Assembly: GCF_001192835.1 (NCBI RefSeq)
Contig: NZ_DF968182.1
Coordinates: forward strand, 2,761,113 to 2,825,112
Reading direction: 5' to 3'
Length of the DNA stretch: 64,000 nt
DNA from: Lentimicrobium saccharophilum
GTDB taxonomy: Bacteria > Bacteroidota > Bacteroidia > Bacteroidales > Lentimicrobiaceae
Every line of letters starts with the position of its first letter. Position 1 is the first letter of the stretch. Of the stretch, positions 19,457 to 29,431 are shown piece after piece. Below the pieces are notes generated by a model. It was not told the DNA's origin. It did no database searches and was given only the letters and a program-made list of their open reading frames with translations. Both the position numbers and the translations under genes were made by a program.

Positions 19457-20065
19457 ATGAAGAACAAACTTTTCATTTTACTCCTGTCGGTTTTCCCATT
19501 CACCCAGAATTTTGCGCAGGATTATTCGTTTGAGGATTTTATCGGCACGTGGAATGGATACATAAGCAGCAATTCTTTTGGAGGTTATAATGACCCGATG
19601 ACAATGATTATTGAAGAGGATGGTTTCTACACCGAAACATCCGGTCACCTGATGCCAACAATCTACCCCAATACACAACAATCGGAATTCGATGAAACTA
19701 CAAACCGTTATCACTGGTGGTATCTTCAAACTGTATATGCAGGGCAATATACTTACCAGCATATCTTTTATGAAGTGGTATATTTCCAGAACGATACCCT
19801 TGAGATGCATTATAATTTCTGGGATGATCCGGAACCTCATCCAGAGGCAGGCACGATATTCCTGGTTCGCGAAACTGCTGTTGGCATCGATGATCTGCCG
19901 GCACCTGTAAATAATCCTCTCAGGAAGCTGTTAAAAGCATACGATCTGACCGGCCGTGAAGTTGATCCGGAAACGAGCGGGGCCATCCTTATTTATCAGT
20001 ACGATGACGGAACCCGTGAAAAAAGATACAATAACAATCCTTACCGGAACAGCGGCATAAGATAA
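19457..20065 (+). CDS. Secreted protein of unknown function with a degenerate sorting tail
   Basis: The product has 202 residues. A signal peptide (MKNKLFILLLSVFPFTQNFA) is followed by a small beta-rich domain opening with FEDFIGTWNGYIS, reminiscent of lipocalin-like domains. The C-terminal part, KAYDLTGREVDPETSGAILI then YQYDDGTREKRYN, resembles the end of T9SS type A sorting domains (xDLxGR...G-xYI), though shorter than usual. A strong terminator follows 35 bp downstream. Confidence 0.7.
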   Translation: MKNKLFILLLSVFPFTQNFAQDYSFEDFIGTWNGYISSNSFGGYNDPMTMIIEEDGFYTETSGHLMPTIYPNTQQSEFDETTNRYHWWYLQTVYAGQYTYQHIFYEVVYFQNDTLEMHYNFWDDPEPHPEAGTIFLVRETAVGIDDLPAPVNNPLRKLLKAYDLTGREVDPETSGAILIYQYDDGTREKRYNNNPYRNSGIR

Positions 20066-20100
20066 GATCCGAAGCCTCGGGTTGAATTCGCGCAATGAAA

Positions 20101-20137
20101 CGGGTTTCAATACATTTAAGTTTTGAAACCCGTTTTT
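20101..20137 (+). terminator. Rho-independent terminator
   Basis: CGGGTTTCAA and TTGAAACCCG form a perfect 10-bp stem with a 12-base loop, followed directly by TTTTTATTT. It suits the gene ending at 20065. Confidence 0.8.
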
Positions 20138-20223
20138 ATTTGCGCAACAGGTAGATTGGATTTAAATCCCTGACAGACTTTAACTTTATCCGGCGAACGG
20201 CTTATATAATACCAATTTGAAGA

Positions 20224-20392
20224 TCATCAAATTCCCAATCCAGTAAATACCACTTCATTTGACAGATACAGACACAAGGATTCAGGATCTTAGCATGTGA
20301 CATGATCCAACTCTGTGACTGACCAATACTAAAACTTTAAAAAGATATTCTAATCTGTATAATGCTTTTGATAATTACAATTTATTCCCAGG
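20224..20392. repeat. Dispersed repeat, copy B
   Basis: This copy shares the ATCA..AATTCCCAATCCAGTAAATA, CATTTGACA and TTCAGGATCT blocks with copies A and C. It also shares AATACTAAAACTTTAAA and ATGCTTTTGATAAT with copy C. It occupies most of the gap before 20500. Confidence 0.7.
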
Positions 20393-20499
20393 CTGAGCAG
20401 ATCATATTGCCTGAATCTGAATTTTCAAAAACTTGGCGCTGAAGCATGAAATTATTCAACATTATGAATTATTCCGGCATAGAATTTCACGATTTCGGC

Positions 20500-22233
20500 C
20501 TATTCTATGGCTTCAGGTTTTTGATACACCTGTTTGTCCTCATTTTCTCCTGATTTATTAACCAACAACTCAATGCCATTGAGTATTTTATTATAATGTT
20601 GAAATGAAAATTCGGTAAATGCACCCTTTTTGGAGAAAGACTTGAGGTAGGCTACATCAGGTTTTGTTTTGTAATCGCGGATATATTCATAATATCCGCG
20701 GCTGTGGAGAAATGCAGTATAAGCATGGCCTTCAGTCATTGTTACCTCCGGATAAGTAATCACAGCCTCATTCCCTACTTCAGGCTGCTCCAGATAAAGA
20801 TTATCCGGGGCCTTAAGCAATTTACTGACATCTGTGCCTTTTTCATCCACCGCAGATGTTGGATCCAGATACTTGATTTTTACAGGCAAATTCTCTGTGA
20901 AATCCATAGCCGCATAATCGAGCTCCCAGAACATTTGTCCGCAGGTGAGTTTGATCCTGAGGTTATCGGATTTTACGTCAGACAAATCAATGGGCATTAC
21001 CAGATCGCGGGCTGCCAGCGGACCTACCATGTCGAAATAATCTAAAAACTGCCAGCCATTTCCTGTTTCAAGATAAATTGACAGCAACAGGCCTTGATCC
21101 AGCATCCATTGTATACTTTTTTCCGGAAGGACCCGTTTCCGTTGTTCTGCAAAACGGTTGTAAGCAGTTCCAAAAAGCTTGGTAAACTCTCCATAAATGT
21201 AATCGAGCCATAGGGAATTTTTTGCATTCAGTATCAACTTACCAAATTCAGCATTTTCAGGCTTGTTGAATGAAATAATAAGTGAATTCTGCTCTTTGGG
21301 ATCAACATTCTGATCATTAAAAAGATAATAACCATGATCTTTGGCTTTAAGTAAATCTGAATAGTCAATGCCTGATTCAGAATTAGCCATATAGGGAAAA
21401 ACAACAGAAGAAAAGGTCTGGGTATTTCCATTTTTATCAAGCAATACTTCTGATCCGGAAGGATGCTCGACAATCATCAATTTTGCCAGGTTGATGTATT
21501 GCCTTTCAAGCAGTTCATTAGAGATTTTCATTTTAAATTCACCTCCGTCCGGTCGAAATCCGGGCAGAGGTAAATAATCATCACGCTCAAGCGACGAAAA
21601 GACAGCCCCTCCATATATTTCACCCATAAATTGATATGATTGCCCATTGAAAGTATAAACAAACGGACACGAACTCTTGGTTAATAAAACAAGAACCATA
21701 AATATTACAAATGCAGTCAAAAGAATGCCTATAGTTGTGAAAACGTATGAAAAGGTTGTTGTTGCCTGGTCTTTATCATATAATTCGATTTTTGACACTG
21801 AGGCCAGCTGAACTACTACGTGTAAACTGTCAAGCATCAGATACTGATTGGTATATATGTGCAATTCATTGATCGGGCTGGGATCATCTATGTTGTATCG
21901 GTTAGGCTTGCCAGGGTTGGTTGTAAGATAATTCTTATGGTTGAAATCAAGTGGCGTAATCAGGCCTCTCAACTCATTTTTATCCTGATCAAGTTCAAGT
22001 GAACTGAAATGCCATGCTTCCTCACCCAGATGCAGTATAACGTACCTCTCAGGATTCAATGTATGCTCATTCATTTTCTCAGCCGGAACCTGCATTACTT
22101 TGTAGTAATGACATCCTATAACCAGGTTCAGAAATGCAAACAGCACAAAAAAAACTATCCCGGGCAGATACCTCTTTTTGAAATTCATTTCAGATCCTGA
22201 AAATTCCCTGAGGTTACTTTCGTTTGTTTTCAT
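20500..22233 (-). CDS. Membrane-associated protein of unknown function
   Basis: The protein has 577 residues. A hydrophobic segment at about residues 25-42 ends in LVIGC and could be a transmembrane anchor or a lipoprotein signal. A second membrane helix lies near residue 160-190 (GILLTAFVIFMVLVLLTK). Directly after it comes a conserved-looking block, CPFVYTFNGQSYQFMGEIYG then GAVFSSLERDDYLPLP, which I recall from uncharacterised Bacteroidota proteins. The large C-terminal region is beta-rich. The start codon overlaps the last codons of the upstream broken gene, so the two were translationally coupled before the IS insertion. Confidence 0.7.
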   Translation of the reverse strand: MKTNESNLREFSGSEMNFKKRYLPGIVFFVLFAFLNLVIGCHYYKVMQVPAEKMNEHTLNPERYVILHLGEEAWHFSSLELDQDKNELRGLITPLDFNHKNYLTTNPGKPNRYNIDDPSPINELHIYTNQYLMLDSLHVVVQLASVSKIELYDKDQATTTFSYVFTTIGILLTAFVIFMVLVLLTKSSCPFVYTFNGQSYQFMGEIYGGAVFSSLERDDYLPLPGFRPDGGEFKMKISNELLERQYINLAKLMIVEHPSGSEVLLDKNGNTQTFSSVVFPYMANSESGIDYSDLLKAKDHGYYLFNDQNVDPKEQNSLIISFNKPENAEFGKLILNAKNSLWLDYIYGEFTKLFGTAYNRFAEQRKRVLPEKSIQWMLDQGLLLSIYLETGNGWQFLDYFDMVGPLAARDLVMPIDLSDVKSDNLRIKLTCGQMFWELDYAAMDFTENLPVKIKYLDPTSAVDEKGTDVSKLLKAPDNLYLEQPEVGNEAVITYPEVTMTEGHAYTAFLHSRGYYEYIRDYKTKPDVAYLKSFSKKGAFTEFSFQHYNKILNGIELLVNKSGENEDKQVYQKPEAIE

Positions 22234-22509
22234 GATTTTTCTTTTTAAAACTGGTTCCTATGGCTATTCCATATCTGATGTAGGGTCCGAGAGATAACAT
22301 ATATCCTGCATCCAGGTTACTTGTCATCACCAGACGTTCAGACAAATGAAACATGAATCCGGTTTGAACAAGCGCAGCATAGGTGTTGCACCTATTCATA
22401 TAATAATTTTGATATACTTCAAAATATTGCCCGATCTCTAAACCAAGTCCGGTAAAGAATCTGACTTTGCTTAATTTTCCCGGATAATAGGATAAATCCA
22501 GACCAAGGC

Positions 22510-22515
22510 TATATA
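22510..22515. repeat. Target-site duplication TATATA, left copy
   Basis: The same six bases flank the other end at 23978-23983. A 4-bp TATA duplication is an alternative reading, but only removal of a 6-bp copy restores the host reading frame without a stop. Confidence 0.7.
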
Positions 22516-23977
<1,462 letters not shown>

Positions 23978-23983
23978 TATATA
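23978..23983. repeat. Target-site duplication TATATA, right copy
   Basis: It matches 22510-22515 and directly abuts the right inverted repeat of the IS5-type element. Confidence 0.7.
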
Positions 23984-24999
23984 CTCTGTTTGCCGGATAA
24001 TTAACCTGAATGTCTGTGTTGTTTAAACTTTCCTTGCGACGCGGATCAAGCCCTATCGAAACAGGCACTCTGTAACTTAAATTCCTCAGGGGAGTAAAAA
24101 ATTCATATTTAACTGTCAATGATCTATAAAAAATATCAACTACGTTTAAACTTAATACATGGCGACTGAAAATATAATCAATTGTTTCGGATTTCTCCGG
24201 AATGATTTGTGAAGGAATCTGATTATCGTCAAAGTACGTTACCGTTCCGTCATTCAATACAATCTTATAATAATCATTTTTATACACGACATTAATCAAC
24301 CCTTCCGTCTCGTTGTAATCATAAAACTTTAACAGGGTTCCGCTTATTGTAATATCCCTTACAAGCCTGAAATCGCCGTTTTTCAGAAACAGGGTATCCT
24401 GTGCATGCATTTTCAGACCAACTAGCATACTAAACACTAAAATAAGCCAGAACGCAAACCTGAAAACGCTGAAAGTGTCTGAACAGAAACCCGGAAAACC
24501 TTTTAATATATATTGAACAGTACGGCTTCTGGTTCTTTTTGAGAAAAAGATTTTATGAAAAATTATCAAATAGTTTGTTTTCATAGTCTCAGGTATAATG
24601 CTGATATTAAACCTTTTTCAGACAGAAGCAAACCTTGCCTGATTTCCTTTAACCTGAAGATAAATCAATAAATTAAGAGGAAGTTTTTTGTAAGTCAGGA
24701 AGCGTATCTCACAAGTTTTCAGACTCAACAAAGACGCTTTTTCAGAAAGAATAAAAATTCAAAAATCATGCAGGGGTGCGTCATTGATTTAACGGACAGA
24801 TTAAGGAGAATATGTAAGTGCCCCGTTAACTGTGATTTACACAAAGTTAGAAAAATAACATTAAAATGTCAAGTAAGCAAAGGACATATTATAATTAATT
24901 AAATTAAACCTGGCAGGACAATCAGGCGGGTTCAGCAAAACGGCATCCAGCTGCGCTGAGCTCTCCGCCCCCAACCCAGCGGCATTTGTAATGCTGCTA

Positions 25000-25168
25000 T
25001 GAACATCATTGAATTTCCAATTCTATAAATATCAATGCATTTGACATCCAAAGCCACCAGTTTCAGGATCTGAGCAGATCACGTAATCCTGCTTCGGGGC
25101 TGTTTAATACTAATACTTTAAACTGCTCCTTTGTACTGCAAAATGCTTTGGATAATGTAAATTATCAA
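25000..25168. repeat. Dispersed repeat, copy C
   Basis: This is the best preserved copy: ACATCATTGAATTTCCAATT, ATAAATATCAATGCATTTGA, TTTCAGGATCTGAGCAGATC, AATACTAATACTTTAAA and AAATGCTTTGGATAAT. The rest of the 24585-25238 gap has no gene that I can see. Confidence 0.7.
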
Positions 25169-25238
25169 CTGTCTGGAGGCTTTTCTGTCACCACAAACCT
25201 GAAAAGACCGCGCCACTGCTTTTATACCAGGGCAAGCT

Positions 25239-27257
25239 TTAACGATGCGCCTCCAGTTCTTTGATTCTCTTCAGCAGTTCATCTATCTGCTTTTGTTGGT
25301 TTTCGATGATCGCCTGCTGTTCCTGCATGCCTTTAACCAGTGGCACCACAAACTCGGCATAGCGCAATCCGTAAAGTCCGGATTCGCTTTTAGGGACATC
25401 CAGCCCGCTGAAATCATATCCTGTTTCCAGAGCGGCTTTTTCGACCTCCTGGGCAACGAAACCCGAATAAACCTCCATGGATTTCTGCTGCCGGCCCTCT
25501 GCTTCCAGCCGGAGGAGCTTTTCATTTTCTAATGAATCAGGCCGGTTTTTACGGCGTTTACTCCTGAAGTCCGCCAGTTTTTCGACATCCATCTGGTAGG
25601 TAACCGGTCGCAGTTTCAGGATGAAATCCAGGCCGGCCACATTCTCCCTGACATTGAACTGGTAACTTTCATCCGTGGTAAGAGTGGTCCACCCGGTATA
25701 ACCGCCGATGCTGGTTACATTATCATTTCCAATCCTCACCTGGTATGAGGCATCTACCTCGGCATAATATCCAAGTGCGGTAAAGTTCTCAGCGAAATCT
25801 TGACTAACACCTGCAGCCACTCCTAACATTGTACCACGTGAGCAATGGCTAGTTCCCGCCCATTGATATGGTCCAGACGCATCTCCCACTGCTACATTAT
25901 CCTCCCCTGATGACAAGTTACTTAGTGAGGATCTACCTATCGCAGTATTATTAGAGCCGTCTGACAAATCTTCAAGCGAACGGTATCCGATGGCGCAATT
26001 CCCATACCCACTTGCATAAGTACCTAATTTTTCTAATGCCTCATAGCCTAAGGCTGTATTGTAACAACCGTATGCATCTGAATAAAGCGCCTCACTTCCA
26101 ATTGCAGTATTATAATATCCATAGGTATTTGAATAAAGTGCCCCACTTCCTATTGCTGTATTCGAATATCCAACGGTATTTGAGTACAGAGCATTAGATC
26201 CTATGGCGGTATTGGAAGTTGCATGATACGAAGCAGATACGTTAAGGCCATTGTTATACAAAGCGCTGTCGCCGATTGCCACGAGGTCACTCCGGTCCGT
26301 GTTGCTGTATAAGGCACGCAATCCGATAGCGACATTGGAGGAGCCCGTGGTATTGGAATAAAGAGTTGCGTATCCGAACGCGGAATTATAGTTTCCGATG
26401 GTGTTTGTCTGGAGGGAAGCACTGCCAAAAGCCGCATTACGTTCCCCCTGGGTGTTGGACTTCAGGGCTGGGAATCCGCATGCGGTGTTTTGGTAGCCTG
26501 TAGTGTTGCATTCCAGTGCCCTGTGTCCCACTGCCGTGTTGTAATATCCCCCGGTATTGGCGTACATCGCCCTGTAGCCCAGGGCAGTGTTCCAGAAACC
26601 GGTGGTGTTGGAGTACAGGGACTTGGGCCCCACGGCAGTATTTTCTGTGCCGTGGTATGATTGTACAGCATTCAGCCCGTTGTTGTAAAGGGCGCTATCG
26701 CCCACCGCCACCAGGTCGGATTGTTCCGTGGCATTGGCCAGGGCCATCGCGCCTATGGCGGTAATCCCGGTGCCTGCATCACCATTTTGCAAGGCCTGCA
26801 TACCCAGTACCGTATTGTTAGCGATATTCCATGGACCCCGGCCCACGGTCAGCCCGTTGATCAGGGCATCCCCGTTTGCAACATGGAATCTCGCCGCCGG
26901 GCTGGAGGTCCCGATGCCCACATTGCCTGCATTGTAATAGATCGTTGTTCCGCTGTAAAGCCATGGACCAGCATTGCTGCCCACCAGTTTCCAGTTTGGC
27001 ACCATCCTGGAACCAGCATTGTAATAAAAACCTGCTGTCGCATCATTCTGGAAAACCAGCAGCCCAGGGGCAGGCAACAGAATGGAATTACGCTGGGCCA
27101 TAGACATTTGCGGGATGAGAAGGCCTTTTGAAGTGCTTTGCACATCCAGCATGGCGGAATTATCCGGGAGGCTACCATCGATGTTTATGGCTACCTGGGA
27201 TAAAAGTATACTGCCCTGAAGCAGTAACATCAAAATTAATATTGAAATCTTTTTCAT
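25239..27257 (-). CDS. YadA-head-like repeat protein with C-terminal endosialidase chaperone (peptidase S74) domain
   Basis: The product has 672 residues. A signal peptide (ISILILMLLLQGSILLSQ) precedes a region opening INIDGSLPDNSAMLDVQSTS, which is common in Bacteroidota fibre-like proteins. Residues about 150-520 hold about two dozen short repeats of the type NTAIGSxALYSNTxGYY, which look like left-handed trimeric beta-roll (YadA head) repeats. The C-terminus has the S74 intramolecular chaperone layout: LDFILKLRPVTYQMDVEKL, YSGFVAQEVEKAALETGYDF, YAEFVVPLVKGMQEQQA, and a final coiled coil. In phage fibres this domain helps trimerisation and cuts itself off. It is probably a secreted trimeric fibre or adhesin. 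Confidence 0.85.
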   Translation of the reverse strand: MKKISILILMLLLQGSILLSQVAINIDGSLPDNSAMLDVQSTSKGLLIPQMSMAQRNSILLPAPGLLVFQNDATAGFYYNAGSRMVPNWKLVGSNAGPWLYSGTTIYYNAGNVGIGTSSPAARFHVANGDALINGLTVGRGPWNIANNTVLGMQALQNGDAGTGITAIGAMALANATEQSDLVAVGDSALYNNGLNAVQSYHGTENTAVGPKSLYSNTTGFWNTALGYRAMYANTGGYYNTAVGHRALECNTTGYQNTACGFPALKSNTQGERNAAFGSASLQTNTIGNYNSAFGYATLYSNTTGSSNVAIGLRALYSNTDRSDLVAIGDSALYNNGLNVSASYHATSNTAIGSNALYSNTVGYSNTAIGSGALYSNTYGYYNTAIGSEALYSDAYGCYNTALGYEALEKLGTYASGYGNCAIGYRSLEDLSDGSNNTAIGRSSLSNLSSGEDNVAVGDASGPYQWAGTSHCSRGTMLGVAAGVSQDFAENFTALGYYAEVDASYQVRIGNDNVTSIGGYTGWTTLTTDESYQFNVRENVAGLDFILKLRPVTYQMDVEKLADFRSKRRKNRPDSLENEKLLRLEAEGRQQKSMEVYSGFVAQEVEKAALETGYDFSGLDVPKSESGLYGLRYAEFVVPLVKGMQEQQAIIENQQKQIDELLKRIKELEAHR

Positions 27258-27507
27258 CGCTGACGGATTTGATTTATAATTTCCCGAAGCTGATAATCTT
27301 TATTACTATCAGAAGCTGGGTTTATAATAACCAGCTATAAATTTACCGCTATAAGATACGAAAAATCATTTGAAAATCAAACAAAAACGGGAATTAGTGT
27401 ATTCACTGGCGACCCTAAAGGTCACCGTCACGCGCGGATAAAACCTAATGTATGGCAGGCTAAATCCCGGGGAGCAGCCGGCTGCAGCGGACCAGCCTCC
27501 CGCTCTT

Positions 27508-27542
27508 TGAACAGCATCAAATTCCAAATTCAATAAAAATAT
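27508..27542. repeat. Dispersed repeat, short copy D
   Basis: GAACAGCATCAAATTCCAA then ATTCAATAAAAATAT matches the first 35 bases of copies B and C. It lies in the gap between the fibre gene and the dehydrogenase gene. Confidence 0.5.
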
Positions 27543-27623
27543 TATTGTCCGGTAAATTATTTGCAGACTCCTCACCCGTTTGCCCGGGTTCGGAATGATA
27601 AGGCTATCCGGTGGATTAACCGG

Positions 27624-27666
27624 AACAGTTGGTGGTTGGCGCCAAAGCCGTCAACCACCAACTGTT
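27624..27666. terminator. 15-bp stem-loop in the 27258-27927 intergenic region
   Basis: AACAGTTGGTGGTTG pairs perfectly with CAACCACCAACTGTT around a 13-base loop, and is followed by TTAG. It resembles a terminator stem but lacks a long T-run. It could equally be a repeat-type hairpin. Confidence 0.45.
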
Positions 27667-27901
27667 TTAGTATGTTAAAGCCTGTAATTTCGAACAGCGT
27701 GAAAAATCTTTATGATATCTTCCTGAAGAAACAGCTATTACCGGAATATTAATAAATAAAAATTCCTGCCTGACCCAGCCCCCAAACAATAAACGGTCAG
27801 CGGGAAAAACGGCTTGAATCCACGCAGGTTTCCCCCAATTTTATTCAGGACTCCCGTTCCGGCAACTTCGAAAATCAATGGAATTCTTCATGCATTAATG
27901 C

Positions 27902-27909
27902 TATATTTG
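27902..27909 (+). promoter_or_regulatory. Putative Bacteroidota -7 promoter box
   Basis: TATATTTG matches TAnnTTTG and lies 18 bp before the start codon of the dehydrogenase gene. Confidence 0.5.
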
Positions 27910-27927
27910 TAATTCAATCAACCATTT

Positions 27928-29355
27928 ATGACCGTGAAACAGAAAGTGATCATAGTTGCCGGCCTGGTTGTATTTGCCCTTGCCGGTATGCTGGGATTTA
28001 TGTCGTCGAAAAATAACATGCCCGACGACGAAAATACCGCAGCCCTCAATTACCAGACCTATTGCGCCGGCTGCCACGGCGAAAAGCTTGAAAAATTTAC
28101 CGCCAAAAAATGGATGGACGAACCGGATAACGCCTCCATCATACAGAGCATCAAAACGGGTCTTGAAGCAGAAGGCATGCCGGCCTTCGCACAGACTTTT
28201 ACAGATGCCGAAATAGAGGAACTGGCTGCCTATGTCAGAAAAGGAATCCCCGCCGACAGAAGCCTGCTGAAACCTGCCTTAAGAGATGGGGATGTTACAA
28301 AGTCGGAGGTACAGGATTTTATCACTGAGACTGTGGTGACCGGTCTGGATGTGCCCTGGGGACTGGCATTTCTGCCCGGCGGCGATCTGCTGATTTCGGA
28401 ACGCGCCGGAACGCTGCACCGCTTTTCAAACGGAAAACTATCCCCGCCCATCGAAGGCCTGCCACCCATCAGGGCGAAAGGACAGGGCGGGCTGCTCGAC
28501 GTTTGCCTGCATCCTGATTACCACGAAAACGGATGGATCTACATCGCCTACAGCGCCCTGTACACCGAAAGCGGGAAATCCCTCAGCAATACGGCCATTA
28601 TGCGGGCCAGGCTGGAAGGCAACCGACTAACGGATCAGCAGGTACTCTTCAGGGGAACCCCCTATACTGACCGTTCGCATCACTTCGGGTGCAAGCTGGC
28701 CTTCGACGGCAAGGGGCATCTGTTTTTCGGTATCGGCGACCGGGGGCAGCACTTCGATTTCCCGCAGGAACTTGACAATGCCAACGGAAAGATCCACCGC
28801 ATCAACGACGATGGCTCCATCCCTGCCGATAATCCGTTTGCAAATGTCAGCGGCGCGCTGCCTTCCATTTACAGCTACGGGCACCGGAATCCGCAGGGCA
28901 CCAGCATTCATCCGCAAACCGGCGAACTCTGGGTGTCGGAGCATGGTCCCCGCGGGGGGGATGAGTTAAACCTGGCGGAACCGGGCAAGAACTACGGCTG
29001 GCCGGTGATTTCTTATGGAATCAACTACAACGGCACCATTCTGACCGAACTGACGGAAAAAGAAGGCATGGAGCAGCCCGTTTATTACTGGACCCCCTCC
29101 ATTGCCCCCTGCGGCATGACATTCCTTACCGGCGGCCGCTATAAAAACTGGGAAAACAACCTTTTTATCGGTTCACTCCGGTTTGAATACCTTGAAAGGG
29201 TGGTGATGAACGGTAAGTCGGTTACGCACACCGAAAAGCTGCTGGAAGAGATCGGCCGTGTAAGAAACGTGGTGGTAAGCCCCGACGGTCTGATTTACGT
29301 GGCCACTGAAACACCCGGAAAGATCGTGCGGCTGATTCCAGTGGAAAAGAAATGA
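27928..29355 (+). CDS. Cytochrome c fused to PQQ-dependent sugar dehydrogenase
   Basis: The protein has 475 residues. An N-terminal membrane anchor (VIIVAGLVVFALAGMLGFM) leads to a small c-type cytochrome with haem motif CAGCH at residues 46-50 and a likely axial Met in GMPAF near residue 84. The rest is a glucose/sorbosone (GSDH) beta-propeller beginning VTGLDVPWGLAFLPGG. Conserved points include GHRNPQG, WVSEHGPRGGDELN and NYGWPVISYG. In this family PQQ oxidises aldoses in the periplasm; the fused cytochrome would pass electrons to the respiratory chain. A TonB receptor gene follows after 28 bp (76 bp if its second start is used). No pqq biosynthesis gene is present in the window. Confidence 0.9.
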   Translation: MTVKQKVIIVAGLVVFALAGMLGFMSSKNNMPDDENTAALNYQTYCAGCHGEKLEKFTAKKWMDEPDNASIIQSIKTGLEAEGMPAFAQTFTDAEIEELAAYVRKGIPADRSLLKPALRDGDVTKSEVQDFITETVVTGLDVPWGLAFLPGGDLLISERAGTLHRFSNGKLSPPIEGLPPIRAKGQGGLLDVCLHPDYHENGWIYIAYSALYTESGKSLSNTAIMRARLEGNRLTDQQVLFRGTPYTDRSHHFGCKLAFDGKGHLFFGIGDRGQHFDFPQELDNANGKIHRINDDGSIPADNPFANVSGALPSIYSYGHRNPQGTSIHPQTGELWVSEHGPRGGDELNLAEPGKNYGWPVISYGINYNGTILTELTEKEGMEQPVYYWTPSIAPCGMTFLTGGRYKNWENNLFIGSLRFEYLERVVMNGKSVTHTEKLLEEIGRVRNVVVSPDGLIYVATETPGKIVRLIPVEKK

Positions 29356-29431
29356 TCCCAAGGTTTTCGCACCGGGTACATTATTGAAGTCCGACCAACC
29401 AGACCGGTTATTTCATCTAATATGTTCATGC

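Noticed and set aside
25900..26850. Short periodic DNA repeats as a possible CRISPR or satellite
   Set aside because: The period follows codons of NTAIGxxAL protein repeats in an intact reading frame, so it is a coding repeat.
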